Positions 19,007-29,112 of a DNA stretch of 64,000 nucleotides are shown here, piece after piece. Source of the DNA: Kovacikia minuta CCNUW1. GTDB lineage: Bacteria > Cyanobacteriota > Cyanobacteriia > Leptolyngbyales > Leptolyngbyaceae. Within the stretch, counting starts at the first letter, position 1. The number at the start of each line of letters is the position of its first letter. The stretch lies in the NCBI RefSeq assembly GCF_020091585.1, contig NZ_CP083582.1, positions 558,001-622,000 of the forward strand, in the 5' to 3' direction. Both the position numbers and the translations under genes were made by a program. Under the pieces are notes generated by a model. The model saw only the letters and a program-made list of their open reading frames with translations. It did not search any database and had not been told where the DNA came from.

Positions 19007-19141
19007 TAAGCGATGGGGGAGATAGGGATGGGAGTTAGGATTGGAACTTGTCCTCCACAATTCATCATTCATAACTCATCATTCTCCTCACCCCCCACCT
19101 CTCTAGATGTATTACGCTGTATCAAGTTCTCTCTATCAAGT

Positions 19142-20368
19142 ATGGTGGAACAACTTAAGCCTCGTTACTCAGTTGCCTGGATCAATCGAGTTGCCGAAAT
19201 TCCCCAGGTGGAGTGGGATGCTTTGGCAAAACCGCTCAAGACACCTTTTTTTGAGTGGGAATGGCTGAATAATATGGAGACTTCTGGCAGTGCTACGGCG
19301 CGGACAGGCTGGCTGCCAAATCATCTGACGGTATGGCGCGATCGCACCCTGATCGCCGCCGCCCCGCTCTATGTAAAGGGTCACAGCTATGGGGAGTTTG
19401 TGTTTGACCACCAGTGGGCAGACCTGGCGACCCGGCTCGGCATTGAGTACTATCCCAAGCTATTGGGGATGTCTCCTTTTACTCCAGCGGAAGGATACCG
19501 TTTCCTGATTGCACCTGGGGAAGATGAGGATGCGCTCACCGGGCTAATGGTGAACGCGATCGACCATTTTTGCGATCGCAATACGATCTCTGGCTGCCAT
19601 TTTCTTTATGTTGACCCGGAGTGGCAACCTGTCATTGAACGGCACGGCTTTAGTCGTTGGCTGCACCACAGCTTCATCTGGCAAAACCAGGGCTACCAGA
19701 CCTTCGACCATTATCTGGACGCCTTCAACGCGAATCAACGGCGCAACATCAAGCGGGAGCGGAAGGCTGTGAAGAAGGCGGGTCTGGTTTTGCAAACCCT
19801 TACTGGGGAGCAGATCCCAAAGTCCCACTTTTCCCTGATGTACAACTTCTATAGCGACACCTGCGATAAGTTTGGCTGGTGGGGTAGCAAATACTTGACG
19901 CGTAAGTTTTTTGAGCATCTCCACCCCCACTACAGCGATCGCGTGGTATTTGTTGCAGCCTATAGTGAGCAGGATCTCCACCATCCGGTTGGGATGTCAT
20001 TTTGCCTGACCAAGGGAACGAACCTCTACGGGCGCTACTGGGGTTCGCATCAGGAAATTGATTGTCTCCATTTTGATGCCTGCTACTACACTCCGATCGA
20101 GTGGGCAATTTCCCAGGGCATCCAGATGTTTGACCCCGGTGCGGGTGGACGCCACAAAAAACGGCGCGGCTTCCCCGCTACGCCCAATCATTCTGTGCAT
20201 AGATTCTATGATCCCCGTTTCACCCAAATCTTTCGCTCCTACATCAGTGAAGTGAATGAGATGGAGCAACGGGAAATGGACTCGATTAATCGGGATCTGC
20301 CTTTTAAGAAAAATGGGGAGTCGGGAATGGGGAGTGGGGAGCAGGGGGAGGAGTGTTCTAAGTTTTGA
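19142..20368 (+). CDS. FemAB/GNAT-like acyltransferase (peptidogalycan biosynthesis family)
   Basis: ATG 19142 gives 408 residues; the frame continues upstream to 19013, but that part overlaps the divergent gene and looks like spacer. Motifs such as FFEWEWL, NANQRRNIKRERK and FDPGAGGRHKKRRGF match the peptidogalycan (DUF482) branch of the GNAT/FemAB superfamily. These are inferred to transfer acyl or aminoacyl groups in envelope or amino-acid chemistry. The last 17 residues (Gly/Glu/Ser-rich) are encoded by heptameric repeats of the GGGGAGT type, so the tail may be a late extension into repeat DNA. Confidence 0.85.
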   Translation: MVEQLKPRYSVAWINRVAEIPQVEWDALAKPLKTPFFEWEWLNNMETSGSATARTGWLPNHLTVWRDRTLIAAAPLYVKGHSYGEFVFDHQWADLATRLGIEYYPKLLGMSPFTPAEGYRFLIAPGEDEDALTGLMVNAIDHFCDRNTISGCHFLYVDPEWQPVIERHGFSRWLHHSFIWQNQGYQTFDHYLDAFNANQRRNIKRERKAVKKAGLVLQTLTGEQIPKSHFSLMYNFYSDTCDKFGWWGSKYLTRKFFEHLHPHYSDRVVFVAAYSEQDLHHPVGMSFCLTKGTNLYGRYWGSHQEIDCLHFDACYYTPIEWAISQGIQMFDPGAGGRHKKRRGFPATPNHSVHRFYDPRFTQIFRSYISEVNEMEQREMDSINRDLPFKKNGESGMGSGEQGEECSKF

Positions 20369-20377
20369 GTTTTGAGT
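20315..20377. repeat. Heptanucleotide repeat array (GGGGAGT and AGTTTTG types)
   Basis: Degenerate 7-bp units GGGGAGT, CGGGAAT, GGGGAGT, GGGGAGC run from 20315 to about 20349, then AGTTTTG twice (20361-20374). The first part lies inside the 3' end of the acyltransferase gene. Confidence 0.7.
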
Positions 20378-20657
20378 TGAACGTGAAGGGGGGAGGAGTG
20401 ACGATTAGACGATTAAAGGATGCCCTTAATCCTTTCCCTATCACCTACCACCTGACCCCTACCAGCTAACTGATGCCATGATCAAAAATTTAAGGAATTC
20501 GATCGCTGAATTGGGGTCAGGTCACTTATAGTATCTCTACGGTAAAATTTCCAAATTGAACGCTATCGGTAGGATTTTTGGAAAGAGTTTAACCTGTTGG
20601 CATCTACCAGCATGTGCTTAATGGTTTGTTTTAGAAAGTGATTCAAGGGTTCCCAAC

Positions 20658-21623
20658 ATGAATGGTAGTTTGAATCAAACCTCAACGGCAGTGAGTGAAT
20701 CCCAGCCCTGGCTGATCCGTTGGTTCATCCTGGTTTTAGTAGGGGTTGGGGTTGGATGGGCTGGAATCGGCTTGGTGTCAGCGGAGGTTGCCCGGAGTCA
20801 GTTAGCTGGTTCTGCCAGCGATAAGGAAAGGGGGGGCGCGGCACCAGGGGGATTGTCACGCTTAACCCTGAAGTCTGGTAGTAAGGGTGATGAGGTCAGC
20901 GAATTACAGTCTACTTTGAAGCTTTTGGGGTATTACGGAGGAACGGTGGATGGGGTATATGGAGAAAGCACAGTCACAGCTGTATCACTGTTCCAAAAGT
21001 CTGCTGGGTTGAGTGCTGATGGAATTGCGGGGCCAGCAACGTGGAATCGTCTTTTCCCACCAACACCGACGATCTCCGCAACAGCGCTGCCAGCTCCAGT
21101 GGTGAATCGTCCTCCAGGCGCACAACCGATGAATCCGGGAAGCCCTCATTCTGCGAATGCAGCGATCGCTGGAAAGCCTGCTGCGGGTACAAGTTCTGGT
21201 GCGGCTCCGACGACGATCGCGGCAAAACCGGGGGGGGCAACCGCTGCTTTTCCAATTCCATCGGCTTTGACTCCGGCTCCCTCTCAGCCTGCCCATCAGC
21301 CTGCTGCGGTTGCAATTCCGGCTAAAAAGCCAAATACGGCTAAAACCGGTTCCCATCCCTCTCCCGGACCGGTTGCTACCAATTCTTCGCTCAATGCAGC
21401 AACACCAGAGTTGATCACCTTTCCAATTTTGAGACTGGGGATGAAGGGACCAGCCGTGATTGGGTTGCAGCGTCGCTTGCGGGCGATCGGTCTCCTCAAA
21501 AGTTCTGCCGATGGGGTGTTTGGGTCTGAAACGCAGGATGCCGTCAAAGCAGCACAGCGCAAATTCAAGCTGGAAGCGGATGGGGTTGTTGGTCCAGCAA
21601 CCTGGATTGAATTGATGCAGTAG
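20658..21623 (+). CDS. Membrane-anchored protein with two peptidoglycan-binding domains
   Basis: The 321-residue protein has an N-terminal transmembrane or signal segment (about 19-42), then two PG_binding_1 domains (about 70-130 and 255-320) with DGVYG...TVTAVSLFQ and DGVFG...TQDAVKAAQ motifs and GPATW ends. A 110-residue Pro/Ala-rich linker joins them. It probably lies in the periplasm attached to the cell wall. No catalytic domain is present. An intrinsic terminator follows 34 bases after the stop. Confidence 0.92.
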   Translation: MNGSLNQTSTAVSESQPWLIRWFILVLVGVGVGWAGIGLVSAEVARSQLAGSASDKERGGAAPGGLSRLTLKSGSKGDEVSELQSTLKLLGYYGGTVDGVYGESTVTAVSLFQKSAGLSADGIAGPATWNRLFPPTPTISATALPAPVVNRPPGAQPMNPGSPHSANAAIAGKPAAGTSSGAAPTTIAAKPGGATAAFPIPSALTPAPSQPAHQPAAVAIPAKKPNTAKTGSHPSPGPVATNSSLNAATPELITFPILRLGMKGPAVIGLQRRLRAIGLLKSSADGVFGSETQDAVKAAQRKFKLEADGVVGPATWIELMQ

Positions 21624-21657
21624 CACGTTTGAATTTGGTTTTAGAGCGATACTGGGG

Positions 21658-21683
21658 AGAAGGCGCGATCGCGCCTTCTTTTT
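21658..21683 (+). terminator. Intrinsic terminator built around a HIP1 octamer
   Basis: AGAAGGCGCGATCGCGCCTTCT (21658-21679) is a perfect 22-base palindrome, followed by further T residues. The centre is GCGATCGC, the HIP1 repeat. Confidence 0.85.
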
Positions 21684-21757
21684 GGTTTTTGAGAAACCTG
21701 ACTTAAAAGCTTTCACAGGCTTCAATCAAAAATTTTTAGTCCTACCAGGGCAGTCCT

Positions 21758-23913
21758 ATGTCCAATAAAATTCGCCTTAATAGAAAAAAGAAATCCGATC
21801 AAGGCTTGAACGAAGGAGCCTTGCTCAACCGGATGACAAATCGCATCCGACAATCCTTAGAGTTGCAAGAGATACTATCTGCTACGGTGCGTGAAGTTCG
21901 CTCCTTTCTGGGAACCGATCGGGTCAAGATTTACCGCTTTCAACCCGATGGGGTAGGACAGGTGATTGCAGAATCGATTCATGAAGGACGCCTTCCCTCT
22001 CTCCTGGGATTATTTTTTCCAGCAGGGGATATTCCACCCGCTTCCAGGGAATTGTTCATCAAAGCGCGTCCCCGTGTCATTGTCGATATCCCATTGCAGG
22101 AGACCACCTTCAGCCGATTGGAAAATCCAACGGCGGTTAGCAATTTTACCCTGGAGGATGTCAGCACCCTTCCAGTTGAAGAAATTCTGCGGCGTCCGGT
22201 TGATCCTTGCCATGTCCAATATCTGACAGCAATGGGGGTGCAGTCCTCAATGGTGATTCCGATTTTGCACCAGCAGGAGCTTTGGGGTTTGCTGGTTTCC
22301 CATCATGCCGAACCGAAGCGGTTTTCCAAAAAAAAGCTGCAAATTGTTCAGTTAGTAGCGGATCAGGTGTCGATCGCGATTTCTCAGTCATTTCTGCTGA
22401 GCCAAACGCGAGAGCAAGCCCATCGGGAAATGGTCATCAACCAGATCTCCAGGTTGCTCCATGCTCCTCTGCCCCTCTATGAGATCCTGCAAACGGTTCT
22501 GGAACAGATTGTCAATGTGGTAGAGGGGCGGGAGGTCGGCTCTACCTATTGCCGAATGGCAGTTTTTCTTCAGAACAACTTTATACCGTGGGTCACCAAC
22601 CCAATTTGTCAGACAGTCATCAGAGCCTGGAAAAGTCTCGGTTTTGGCGACAGTTGATGACCTCTGAAGAGGAATCTTTGCGCCAATCTGAAGAATTTTT
22701 TGCTGACCGGAGTATGCCTTTCCCGATGGATAGTGAGTGGGAAGCCCTGGCAAGGCGAAGTTACAACGAGTCCTTTCCTATGGTGGTCAACGATACTTAT
22801 CAGGAAGGGTTACTGGAAGATATTCTGCCTGCTTTTCAGTCTGCTCGAATTCGTAGCTTACTGGGGGTGCCCCTGCGCTATGGCAGAGTGTTGTTAGGCT
22901 ATCTCACCATTTTTCGAGAAGAAATTGATACGGATATTGTCTGGGCTGGCAAATTGAACCTGGACGATCGCAATCAACGGGTCAGGGAATCTTTTGAGGC
23001 ATGGCGAGAGTTAAAACAGGGGCAGGCAAGGGAGTGGTTGCCAGAGGAAATTGACCTGGTGCGATCGCTGGGGACTCATTTGACCATGGCAATCATGCAA
23101 AACCGTCTCTATGAATGCGAGCGGGAACAGCGAGTATTGGTTGAGATGCGAAACCAGGAACTGAACACCGCTCGTACTAGCGCTGAGGAAGCCAGTCGCC
23201 TGAAGTCGGACTTTCTATCCTCAACCAGTCATGAATTGCGAACCCCCCTGGCATCTACCCTCAACTACCTCAAATTGTTGAAGGAAGGGTTCTACGACAA
23301 TCCGGAGGAACTTCAGGAGTATATTAACGTTGCCCACCGCTCCGCTGAAAACCTGGTTGCCATCATCAATGATGTCCTTGACATTGCCAAAATTGAAGCA
23401 GGTCGGATGCAGGTTCATTGGGAATTGGTTGACCTCAGGGCGATGCTACAGGAAGAAGAAAATCTCTTTAGACCAGAAAGCCGCCAAAAAGGAATTCCCT
23501 TAATGATTGATTGCCAGGTTGACCGAATTTGGGCAGATACCCTCAAACTTCGGCAGATTCTAACGAATTTGTTAGCAAATGCGTTCAAGTTTACCGAATC
23601 TGGTGAGATTCGAGTTCAGGCTCACCTGCGGTCCCAGGAAGCAAACCCCTCCCCCCAGTCTGTGGTTGAAATTTCGGTTACAGATACGGGGGTTGGGATT
23701 GATGGTGTCCAGGGCGATTTTCTGTTTGAACCCTTCGTACAAGCAGATGGATCGATTAAACGCCGCTATGGTGGTACGGGTTTGGGGTTAACGGTTTGTA
23801 AACGTCTTGTGGAACTCATGAGCGGACAAATCTGGCTCAACAGTTCTGGGGCAGGGCAGGGAACAACTGTTACTTTCACGATTCCGGTTCCTCCGGATAA
23901 GCAGGCATTGTAG
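21758..23913 (+). pseudogene. Phytochrome-like GAF sensor histidine kinase, frameshifted
   Basis: The first half (21758 to about 22548) has a phytochrome-type GAF domain with Cys151-His152 in the DPCHVQYL motif, the usual bilin attachment position. A second GAF-like domain begins there and continues after 22549 in another frame (LPNGSFSSEQLYT), followed by a coiled linker, HisKA (TSHELRTPLAS) and ATPase boxes (NLLANAFKF, DTGVGI, GTGLGL). Restoring one T near 22548-22550 (TATTTG for TATTG) rejoins the frames. No start codon with a good ribosome site precedes the second part. A receiver gene lies 178 bases downstream and is the likely partner. Confidence 0.85.
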
Positions 23914-23930
23914 GTGGTAGGGGGGAGGGA

Positions 23931-23986
23931 AAGGATGAAGGATAAGAGATGAAGGATGAAGGATGAAGGATAAGAGATGAAGGACA
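23931..23986. repeat. Heptanucleotide tandem array, eight AAGGATG-type units
   Basis: Eight consecutive 7-bp units: AAGGATG, AAGGATA, AGAGATG, AAGGATG, AAGGATG, AAGGATA, AGAGATG, AAGGACA. The array fills the spacer after the histidine kinase. Confidence 0.85.
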
Positions 23987-24030
23987 AAAAACATCTCACC
24001 TCCTCATCCCTCACTCCATGCCACACTTTC

Positions 24031-24055
24031 AACTCAAAACTCAAAACTCAAAACT
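24031..24055. repeat. Heptanucleotide array AACTCAA, about 3.5 units
   Basis: AACTCAA three times (24031-24051) followed by AACT. Reverse complement of the AGTTTTG family seen at 20361 and 47459. Confidence 0.8.
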
Positions 24056-24091
24056 CTCCTCACCCCTCACCTTTCTCAATGGAGCGCAATC

Positions 24092-24505
24092 TTGAACATT
24101 TTGTTGATTGATGATGATGAGCTTCTAGCCAGGGGAACTGCCAAGCTGATTCAACGCCTGGGAGGTCATCAGGTGTTTATTACCGATAACCCGACAGAGA
24201 TTTTTCGAACCTGTCAGGCGGGCAATATCGATGTGATTCTGATGGATGTTAATCTTCCTGGTGCTGAATGGGAAGGACGCCAGGTGAGTGGCGCAGATCT
24301 TGCCCACGCACTCAAAGCTGACCCACAAACCGCTCACCTCCCGATTATTCTGGTCACTGCCTATGCCATGTTGGGAGAACGCAAGGCTTTTTTGGAGGCA
24401 TCCCAGGCAGATGCTTTTTTTGCCAAACCCATTACAGATTATTTGGCACTTCTGGAGACCATTGATCGCCTGGTTCAGGAAAGCGATAGGTCAAAGCAAG
24501 GCTAG
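24092..24505 (+). CDS. Response regulator receiver protein
   Basis: The 137-residue protein has the receiver acidic cluster (Asp7-Asp9), phosphoacceptor Asp52 (VILMDVNLP) and Lys112 (FAKPI). No output domain is present. The start is TTG 24092; the nearby ATG 24079 is in another frame. A short insert after the phosphoacceptor (EWEGRQVSG) is longer than in typical CheY. It follows the phytochrome-like kinase gene and is probably its partner. Confidence 0.88.
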   Translation: MNILLIDDDELLARGTAKLIQRLGGHQVFITDNPTEIFRTCQAGNIDVILMDVNLPGAEWEGRQVSGADLAHALKADPQTAHLPIILVTAYAMLGERKAFLEASQADAFFAKPITDYLALLETIDRLVQESDRSKQG

Positions 24506-24919
24506 GAGAGGGTGAAGGGAAGTGGTGATGGGGAAGTGGGATAAGTGATAAGTGATAAGTTTTGAATTTTGAGTTGATTCAGTGAATAGCCAACACGGGG
24601 TGAGGTTGTTCCTATAGGTAAACCCAACCTTTGTTAGGGTTTGCCCAATCTAGAAGTTCTGAAATCTTAGGTGTCTTGTCGGTAACTACAACTCGTGGTT
24701 TACGGTTCGCCTCAATGCCGCAAACGATTAACTGGCTTAGATTAGGAACATCAGCGCAATCTTAATCAACTCGATGGAAGCAGTGAGATTAATTCAGCAA
24801 TTGCCTGATTCTTTAATCCTTTTTCCAAGCGATTCATGTTGCAACGGTATCGATTTTTTCCTGGCTCAACTCTACAGAATTTTGCAACTACCCCATCATT
24901 TTTAGGAGATCAAAACCCT
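24506..24919. other. Spacer upstream of the small heat shock gene
   Basis: 414 bases without a gene. It begins with heptamer units ATAAGTG (24540-24560) and holds the hsp20 leader. I find no CIRCE-type inverted repeat (TTAGCACTC-N9-GAGTGCTAA). Confidence 0.5.
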
Positions 24920-25486
24920 ATGGCAATTATTCGTTGGCAACCCTGGCAAGAAATGGAACTTGTACGGCGTCAGCTCGATCAATTATTTGATGAATGGGTT
25001 CCAGCAGCACAGCCTGGTTCACCTGCTTCAGTAGAGAGGAGAACCTGGTCTCCGGCGATCGAACTCAAGAACACGGATGCTAATGTTGTCCTGCGGGCAG
25101 AGTTACCGGGACTGGAAGGCAAGGATTTGGATGTTCAAGTCAGCCGTGAAGCCGTTTCAATCTCTGGTGAGTACAAATTTGAAAACAAAACTGAGACTGG
25201 GCGGACAGTTCGCTCCGAGTTTCGCTATGGCAGTTTCCATCGGGTCATTCCCCTACCCGCACCGATCTACAACGATCGCGTTCATGCTGAATTCAAAGAT
25301 GGCATTTTGACCTTAACCCTACCCAAAGTCGAAGCCGATCGTCCCAAGGTGTTTAAGGTCAACTTGAATGGAGAGGTTCCGGCTGCTCCTCAACCAGAAC
25401 GGAATGCCGAACAACCGAACGCCGAGTATTCCCCTACTCCAACCGAACCCACTGAAATGGGAGATGTTTGGACGGAAGCTGCGTAG
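24920..25486 (+). CDS. hspA: Small heat shock protein (Hsp20 family)
   Basis: ATG 24920 is preceded by AGGAG at 24904-24908; the frame opens further upstream at 24836, but that part is leader-like. The 188-residue chaperone has an alpha-crystallin domain (about 40-145) with ELPGLEGKDLDVQVS, then FKDGILTLTLPK, the conserved C-terminal part of the domain. A longer than usual Pro/Glu-rich tail follows. It holds unfolding proteins and works with DnaK, whose gene is next. A strong terminator follows. Confidence 0.93.
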   Translation: MAIIRWQPWQEMELVRRQLDQLFDEWVPAAQPGSPASVERRTWSPAIELKNTDANVVLRAELPGLEGKDLDVQVSREAVSISGEYKFENKTETGRTVRSEFRYGSFHRVIPLPAPIYNDRVHAEFKDGILTLTLPKVEADRPKVFKVNLNGEVPAAPQPERNAEQPNAEYSPTPTEPTEMGDVWTEAA

Positions 25487-25496
25487 AAAGGATGAA

Positions 25497-25547
25497 GGAT
25501 AAGGGCTAAAGGCTCAAAACTTTAGCCTTTAGCCCTTATCCTTTCTT
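25497..25547 (+). terminator. Intrinsic terminator after hsp20
   Basis: GGATAAGGGCTAAAGGCT (25497-25514) pairs perfectly over 18 bases with 25524-25541 across a 9-base loop, followed by TTTCTT. It starts 10 bases after the stop. Confidence 0.85.
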
Positions 25548-25767
25548 CCTAACCGCCCCCTCCAGGTTCGGTAAATACGCCTTCATCAGATTCGTCAAAG
25601 TGCGCACTATAGAGGACAGTAGGGCATGCTGTGCATGATTTTACTTAGTACAGGAGTTTGTCTCCCTGTTGTTAAGCTTTAGCCCTGATTTTGCTTCTCT
25701 GCCCTGACTCGATTGGCGGTTTGCCGTTACCTGTTTTTCTGTATTTATTGATGGAGCCGAAGTACAA

Positions 25768-27681
25768 ATGGCAAAAGTTGTCGGAATTGACCTAGGTACA
25801 ACAAATTCATGCGTCGCAGTGATGGAAGGTGGCAAGCCCACTGTCATTGCGAATGCGGAGGGGTTTCGGACAACCCCCTCTGTGGTTGCTTTCGCAAAGA
25901 ATGGCGATCGCCTTGTTGGTCAAATCGCCAAGCGTCAGGCGGTCATGAACCCGGAGAATACCTTCTACTCCGTTAAGCGTTTTATTGGTCGTCGGTTTGA
26001 CGAAATTACCCATGAAGCGACCGAAGTTGCCTATAAAGTTTTGAATGTGAATGGCAACGTCAAACTAGATTGTCCCTCTGCTGGAAAGCAGTTTGCGCCC
26101 GAAGAAATTTCCGCTCAGGTGTTACGCAAACTGGTCGATGATGCCAGTAAGTACCTGGGCGAACAGGTGACTCAGGCGGTAATTACTGTTCCTGCGTACT
26201 TTAACGACTCCCAACGGCAAGCCACCAAAGACGCTGGGAAGATTGCTGGGATCGAAGTCTTACGGATTATTAACGAGCCGACGGCTGCCTCCCTTGCCTA
26301 CGGTTTGGATAAAAAGAGTAACGAAACCATCCTTGTGTTTGACTTAGGCGGTGGTACGTTTGATGTGTCCGTTCTGGAAGTGGGCGACGGTGTCTTTGAA
26401 GTGTTGGCAACCTCCGGTGATACCCACCTGGGTGGTGACGACTTCGACAAGAAAATTGTCGATTACCTGGCTGAAGAGTTCAGGAAAGCGGAAGGGATTG
26501 ACCTGCGGAAAGATAAGCAAGCCCTTCAACGTCTGACTGAAGCCGCTGAAAAAGCCAAGATTGAACTTTCCAGCGTGACTCAGGCAGAGGTGAATTTGCC
26601 CTTTATTACGGCAACCCAGGATGGTCCTAAGCACCTGGATATGGTTCTGACGCGTCAAAAGTTTGAAGAGTTATGTTCTGATTTGATCGATCGTTGCCGT
26701 GTTCCCGTAGAAAACGCAGTTCGCGACGCCAAGTTAGACAAGAGCAACCTGGATGAAGTCGTTCTGGTGGGTGGTTCCACCCGGATTCCAGCGGTTCAGG
26801 AGTTGGTGAAGCGGGTACTCGGTAAAGACCCGAACCAGACGGTGAACCCGGACGAAGTTGTGGCAGTGGGTGCTGCGATTCAGGCAGGGGTTCTGGCTGG
26901 GGAAGTCAAAGACATCCTGCTGTTGGATGTGACTCCCCTTTCGCTGGGTGTGGAAACGCTGGGTGGTGTGATGACCAAAATCATTCCCCGCAACACGACC
27001 ATTCCCACCAAGAAGTCGGAAGTTTTCTCTACGGCTGTAGACGGTCAAAGTAATGTTGAGATCCATGTCCTGCAAGGTGAGCGGGAAATGGCTAATGACA
27101 ACAAGAGCCTGGGAACCTTCCGTCTGGATGGCATTCCCCCCGCTCCCCGTGGTGTGCCTCAGATCGAAGTCACCTTTGATATTGACGCTAACGGGATTTT
27201 GAACGTCACAGCGAAGGATAAGGGAACGGGTAAAGAACAATCCATTAGCATCACGGGGGCTTCTACGCTGCCGAAGGATGATGTGGAGCGGATGGTTCGG
27301 GAAGCAGAACAAAACGCAACAGCAGATAAGGATCGGCGCGAAAAGATTGACCTGAAGAACCAGGCAGATTCTCTGGCGTATCAAGCTGAGAAGCAAATGG
27401 CGGAACTGGGCGACAAAGTACCCGCTGCTGATAAGACAAAGGTTGAAGGGTTGATCAAGGATCTGCGTGAGGCGATCAATCAGGAAGACTTCGATCGCAT
27501 CAAGTCCCTTACCACTGAGCTTCAGCAGTCCCTTTACACGATCGGCAGTAACATCTACCAGCAAGCTGGCGGTGGCGGTGATGCAGGTGCACCCCCCCCT
27601 CCCGGTGGGGAATCGGCATCACCCGGCACTGGTGGCGGTGATGATGATGTGATTGACGCTGATTTTACCGAAACCAAGTAG
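25768..27681 (+). CDS. dnaK: Molecular chaperone DnaK (Hsp70)
   Basis: The 637-residue protein carries the Hsp70 signatures: GIDLGTTNS near the N-terminus, [12 protein letters not shown]-type phosphate loop ([13 protein letters not shown]), [13 protein letters not shown], then the substrate-binding domain and helical lid. The C-terminal tail is Gly/Pro-rich and ends in acidic DDDVIDADF, as in DnaK2-type cyanobacterial proteins. It is the ATP-driven folding chaperone acting with DnaJ and GrpE; neither is encoded nearby. An intrinsic terminator follows. Confidence 0.97.
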   Translation: MAKVVGIDLGTTNSCVAVMEGGKPTVIANAEGFRTTPSVVAFAKNGDRLVGQIAKRQAVMNPENTFYSVKRFIGRRFDEITHEATEVAYKVLNVNGNVKLDCPSAGKQFAPEEISAQVLRKLVDDASKYLGEQVTQAVITVPAYFNDSQRQATKDAGKIAGIEVLRIINEPTAASLAYGLDKKSNETILVFDLGGGTFDVSVLEVGDGVFEVLATSGDTHLGGDDFDKKIVDYLAEEFRKAEGIDLRKDKQALQRLTEAAEKAKIELSSVTQAEVNLPFITATQDGPKHLDMVLTRQKFEELCSDLIDRCRVPVENAVRDAKLDKSNLDEVVLVGGSTRIPAVQELVKRVLGKDPNQTVNPDEVVAVGAAIQAGVLAGEVKDILLLDVTPLSLGVETLGGVMTKIIPRNTTIPTKKSEVFSTAVDGQSNVEIHVLQGEREMANDNKSLGTFRLDGIPPAPRGVPQIEVTFDIDANGILNVTAKDKGTGKEQSISITGASTLPKDDVERMVREAEQNATADKDRREKIDLKNQADSLAYQAEKQMAELGDKVPAADKTKVEGLIKDLREAINQEDFDRIKSLTTELQQSLYTIGSNIYQQAGGGGDAGAPPPPGGESASPGTGGGDDDVIDADFTETK

Positions 27682-27723
27682 TTCCGATGATGTAGAGATA
27701 CTTCGAAGCTCCCTAACGAAATT

Positions 27724-27763
27724 AAGGCTGATAGTGGCGGTAGTCCCTATCAGCCTTTTTTTA
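27724..27763 (+). terminator. Intrinsic terminator after dnaK
   Basis: AAGGCTGATAG (27724-27734) pairs with CTATCAGCCTT (27747-27757) and is followed by TTTTTT. The stem shares 10 of 11 bases per arm with the hairpin at 5760. Confidence 0.9.
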
Positions 27764-27823
27764 TCGCCCTTCTCGACTGAGTGAAGTACCGTCAGCCAGA
27801 ATCCAGGAGCCAGAAGGTTGCTA

Positions 27824-28399
27824 TCAGTCCCGATCGACCCATTTGGGAAGGGTAGATGGCTCAAATGTTGCCAACTTGTCCAGAAGTGGATGAATCTGGG
27901 AGTCTACCAGAACCAGCGATCGATGGGGAGGACGGACGAACTGTTCCTCGACTGCATGGTCAAACAGAGTAATCAACGGATCATAGTAGCCGTCAACATT
28001 CAATAAACCACAGGGCTTCTGATGAAATCCAAGCTGAGACCAGGTTAATACCTCACAAAATTCTTCGAATGTGCCAAACCCACCCGGCATGGCAATAAAT
28101 CCATCGGATAATTCTGCCATCAGGGCTTTGCGCTCATGCATGGAATTGACGATATGAAGTTGGGTCAACCCAGCATGGGCAAGTTCCTTATCAACCAAGG
28201 ATTGGGGGATGACCCCGATCGCCTTCCCACCTGCTTCCAGCACCGCATCGGCGATCGCGCCCATCAATCCGACATTACCGCCCCCATAAACCAGCCCCAG
28301 CCCCCGGTCTACCAGGACTCGACCCACTTCTTGAGCGGCTAATTTATAAGTCGATCGTGCCCCAAAGTTAGAACCACAGAATACACAGATGGATTTCAT
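27824..28399 (-). CDS. LOG family protein (nucleoside 5'-monophosphate phosphoribohydrolase)
   Basis: ATG 28399 (MKSICVFCG) gives 191 residues; the upstream part of the frame overlaps repeat-like spacer. The LOG/TIGR00730 motifs are clear: VYGGGNVGLMG and PGGFGTFEEFCEV. These enzymes release the base from cytokinin riboside monophosphates or related nucleotides; the substrate in cyanobacteria is not settled. It converges on dnaK. Confidence 0.92.
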   Translation of the reverse strand: MKSICVFCGSNFGARSTYKLAAQEVGRVLVDRGLGLVYGGGNVGLMGAIADAVLEAGGKAIGVIPQSLVDKELAHAGLTQLHIVNSMHERKALMAELSDGFIAMPGGFGTFEEFCEVLTWSQLGFHQKPCGLLNVDGYYDPLITLFDHAVEEQFVRPPHRSLVLVDSQIHPLLDKLATFEPSTLPKWVDRD

Positions 28400-28471
28400 A
28401 GGGGTGTATAGCAGGTGGTAGGTGATAGGTGGTAGGTAAGAAATAGCCGATAACAAACTGCACTCAGGTTA

Positions 28472-28759
28472 TTACTCAAAACTGCTGGGCCAGCGTCGGG
28501 TGGCGTGAATCACGCCTAAAATTTCGATGCGATTTTTGCGAATTCGATAGGGCAAAATGAATGGGGTTTTCGGTACTATCAGTTCCCGTGTGTTGTTGAC
28601 GCGTCCCTTTCGTCCCATTTCTGGGAAGTTGCTTAAAGCTTCTAGCGATTTCTCTATTCGTTCAATGATAGCGGTGCCAGATTCGGGAGCAGTTTCAGCG
28701 ATGTAATCGTAAGCGTGGTTAAGATCTGAGATCGCCTGCTGTGTCCAGATGATCCTCAT
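28472..28759 (-). CDS. RelE/ParE-family toxin
   Basis: The 95-residue basic protein has the RelE/ParE layout: N-terminal WTQQAISDLNHAYDYIA, a central NFPEMGRKGR loop, PFILPYRI strand and a C-terminal HATRRWP. The ParE/RelE/StbE branch acts on gyrase or on ribosome-bound mRNA; which applies here cannot be told. It overlaps the antitoxin gene by 4 bases (ATGA), as usual for such operons. Confidence 0.9.
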   Translation of the reverse strand: MRIIWTQQAISDLNHAYDYIAETAPESGTAIIERIEKSLEALSNFPEMGRKGRVNNTRELIVPKTPFILPYRIRKNRIEILGVIHATRRWPSSFE

Positions 28760-28992
28760 TGACGCCAGCGAGCAAATGCCGCTGCTACTTCAGCATCCGT
28801 GGCAAACTCCTCAGCATCCGCCTGTTGCATCCCTGCCAAAATATGTTCTACCTGCCAGTGGTGAACTTCTAGATAGAGATCAATCGCTTCGTTCAAGATG
28901 TAGGAGCGATCGCGATCCATCCCCTCCGCAATTTCATCTAGCGCTGCCCGCTTCTCTTGATCAAGTCGAAAAGTAATCGTTTCCTTGCTCAT
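28756..28992 (-). CDS. Ribbon-helix-helix (CopG-type) antitoxin
   Basis: The 78-residue protein starts with an RHH DNA-binding unit (ITFRLDQEKRAALDEIA, then a second helix ILNEAIDLYL), followed by an acidic C-terminal part that would bind the toxin. It is the first gene of the operon. A perfect 19-bp palindrome 42 bases upstream is the probable autoregulatory operator. Confidence 0.9.
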   Translation of the reverse strand: MSKETITFRLDQEKRAALDEIAEGMDRDRSYILNEAIDLYLEVHHWQVEHILAGMQQADAEEFATDAEVAAAFARWRQ

Positions 28993-29033
28993 CGCATCTC
29001 CAACGGATTCATTCCCATGTTCTTATCATGCAA

Positions 29034-29052
29034 TGTAATGCAGTGCATTACA
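29034..29052. promoter_or_regulatory. Palindromic operator upstream of the toxin-antitoxin operon
   Basis: TGTAATGCA-G-TGCATTACA is a perfect inverted repeat with 9-base arms, 42 bases upstream of the antitoxin start. RHH antitoxins bind such sites to repress their own operon. Function is inferred from position. Confidence 0.75.
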
Positions 29053-29112
29053 AGTTATCGCAACTCTCAACTTATTCCGATTTAAACAGACTTCACAACA
29101 GATCAATCCTTT

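Noticed and set aside
22549-23913. Second half of the phytochrome-like kinase as an independent gene starting at TTG 22549
   Set aside because: The TTG lies in the middle of a GAF domain begun in the other frame and lacks a ribosome site; one base restores a single gene.
26734-27564. 276-codon minus-strand frame opposite dnaK
   Set aside because: Antisense shadow of a highly conserved chaperone gene.
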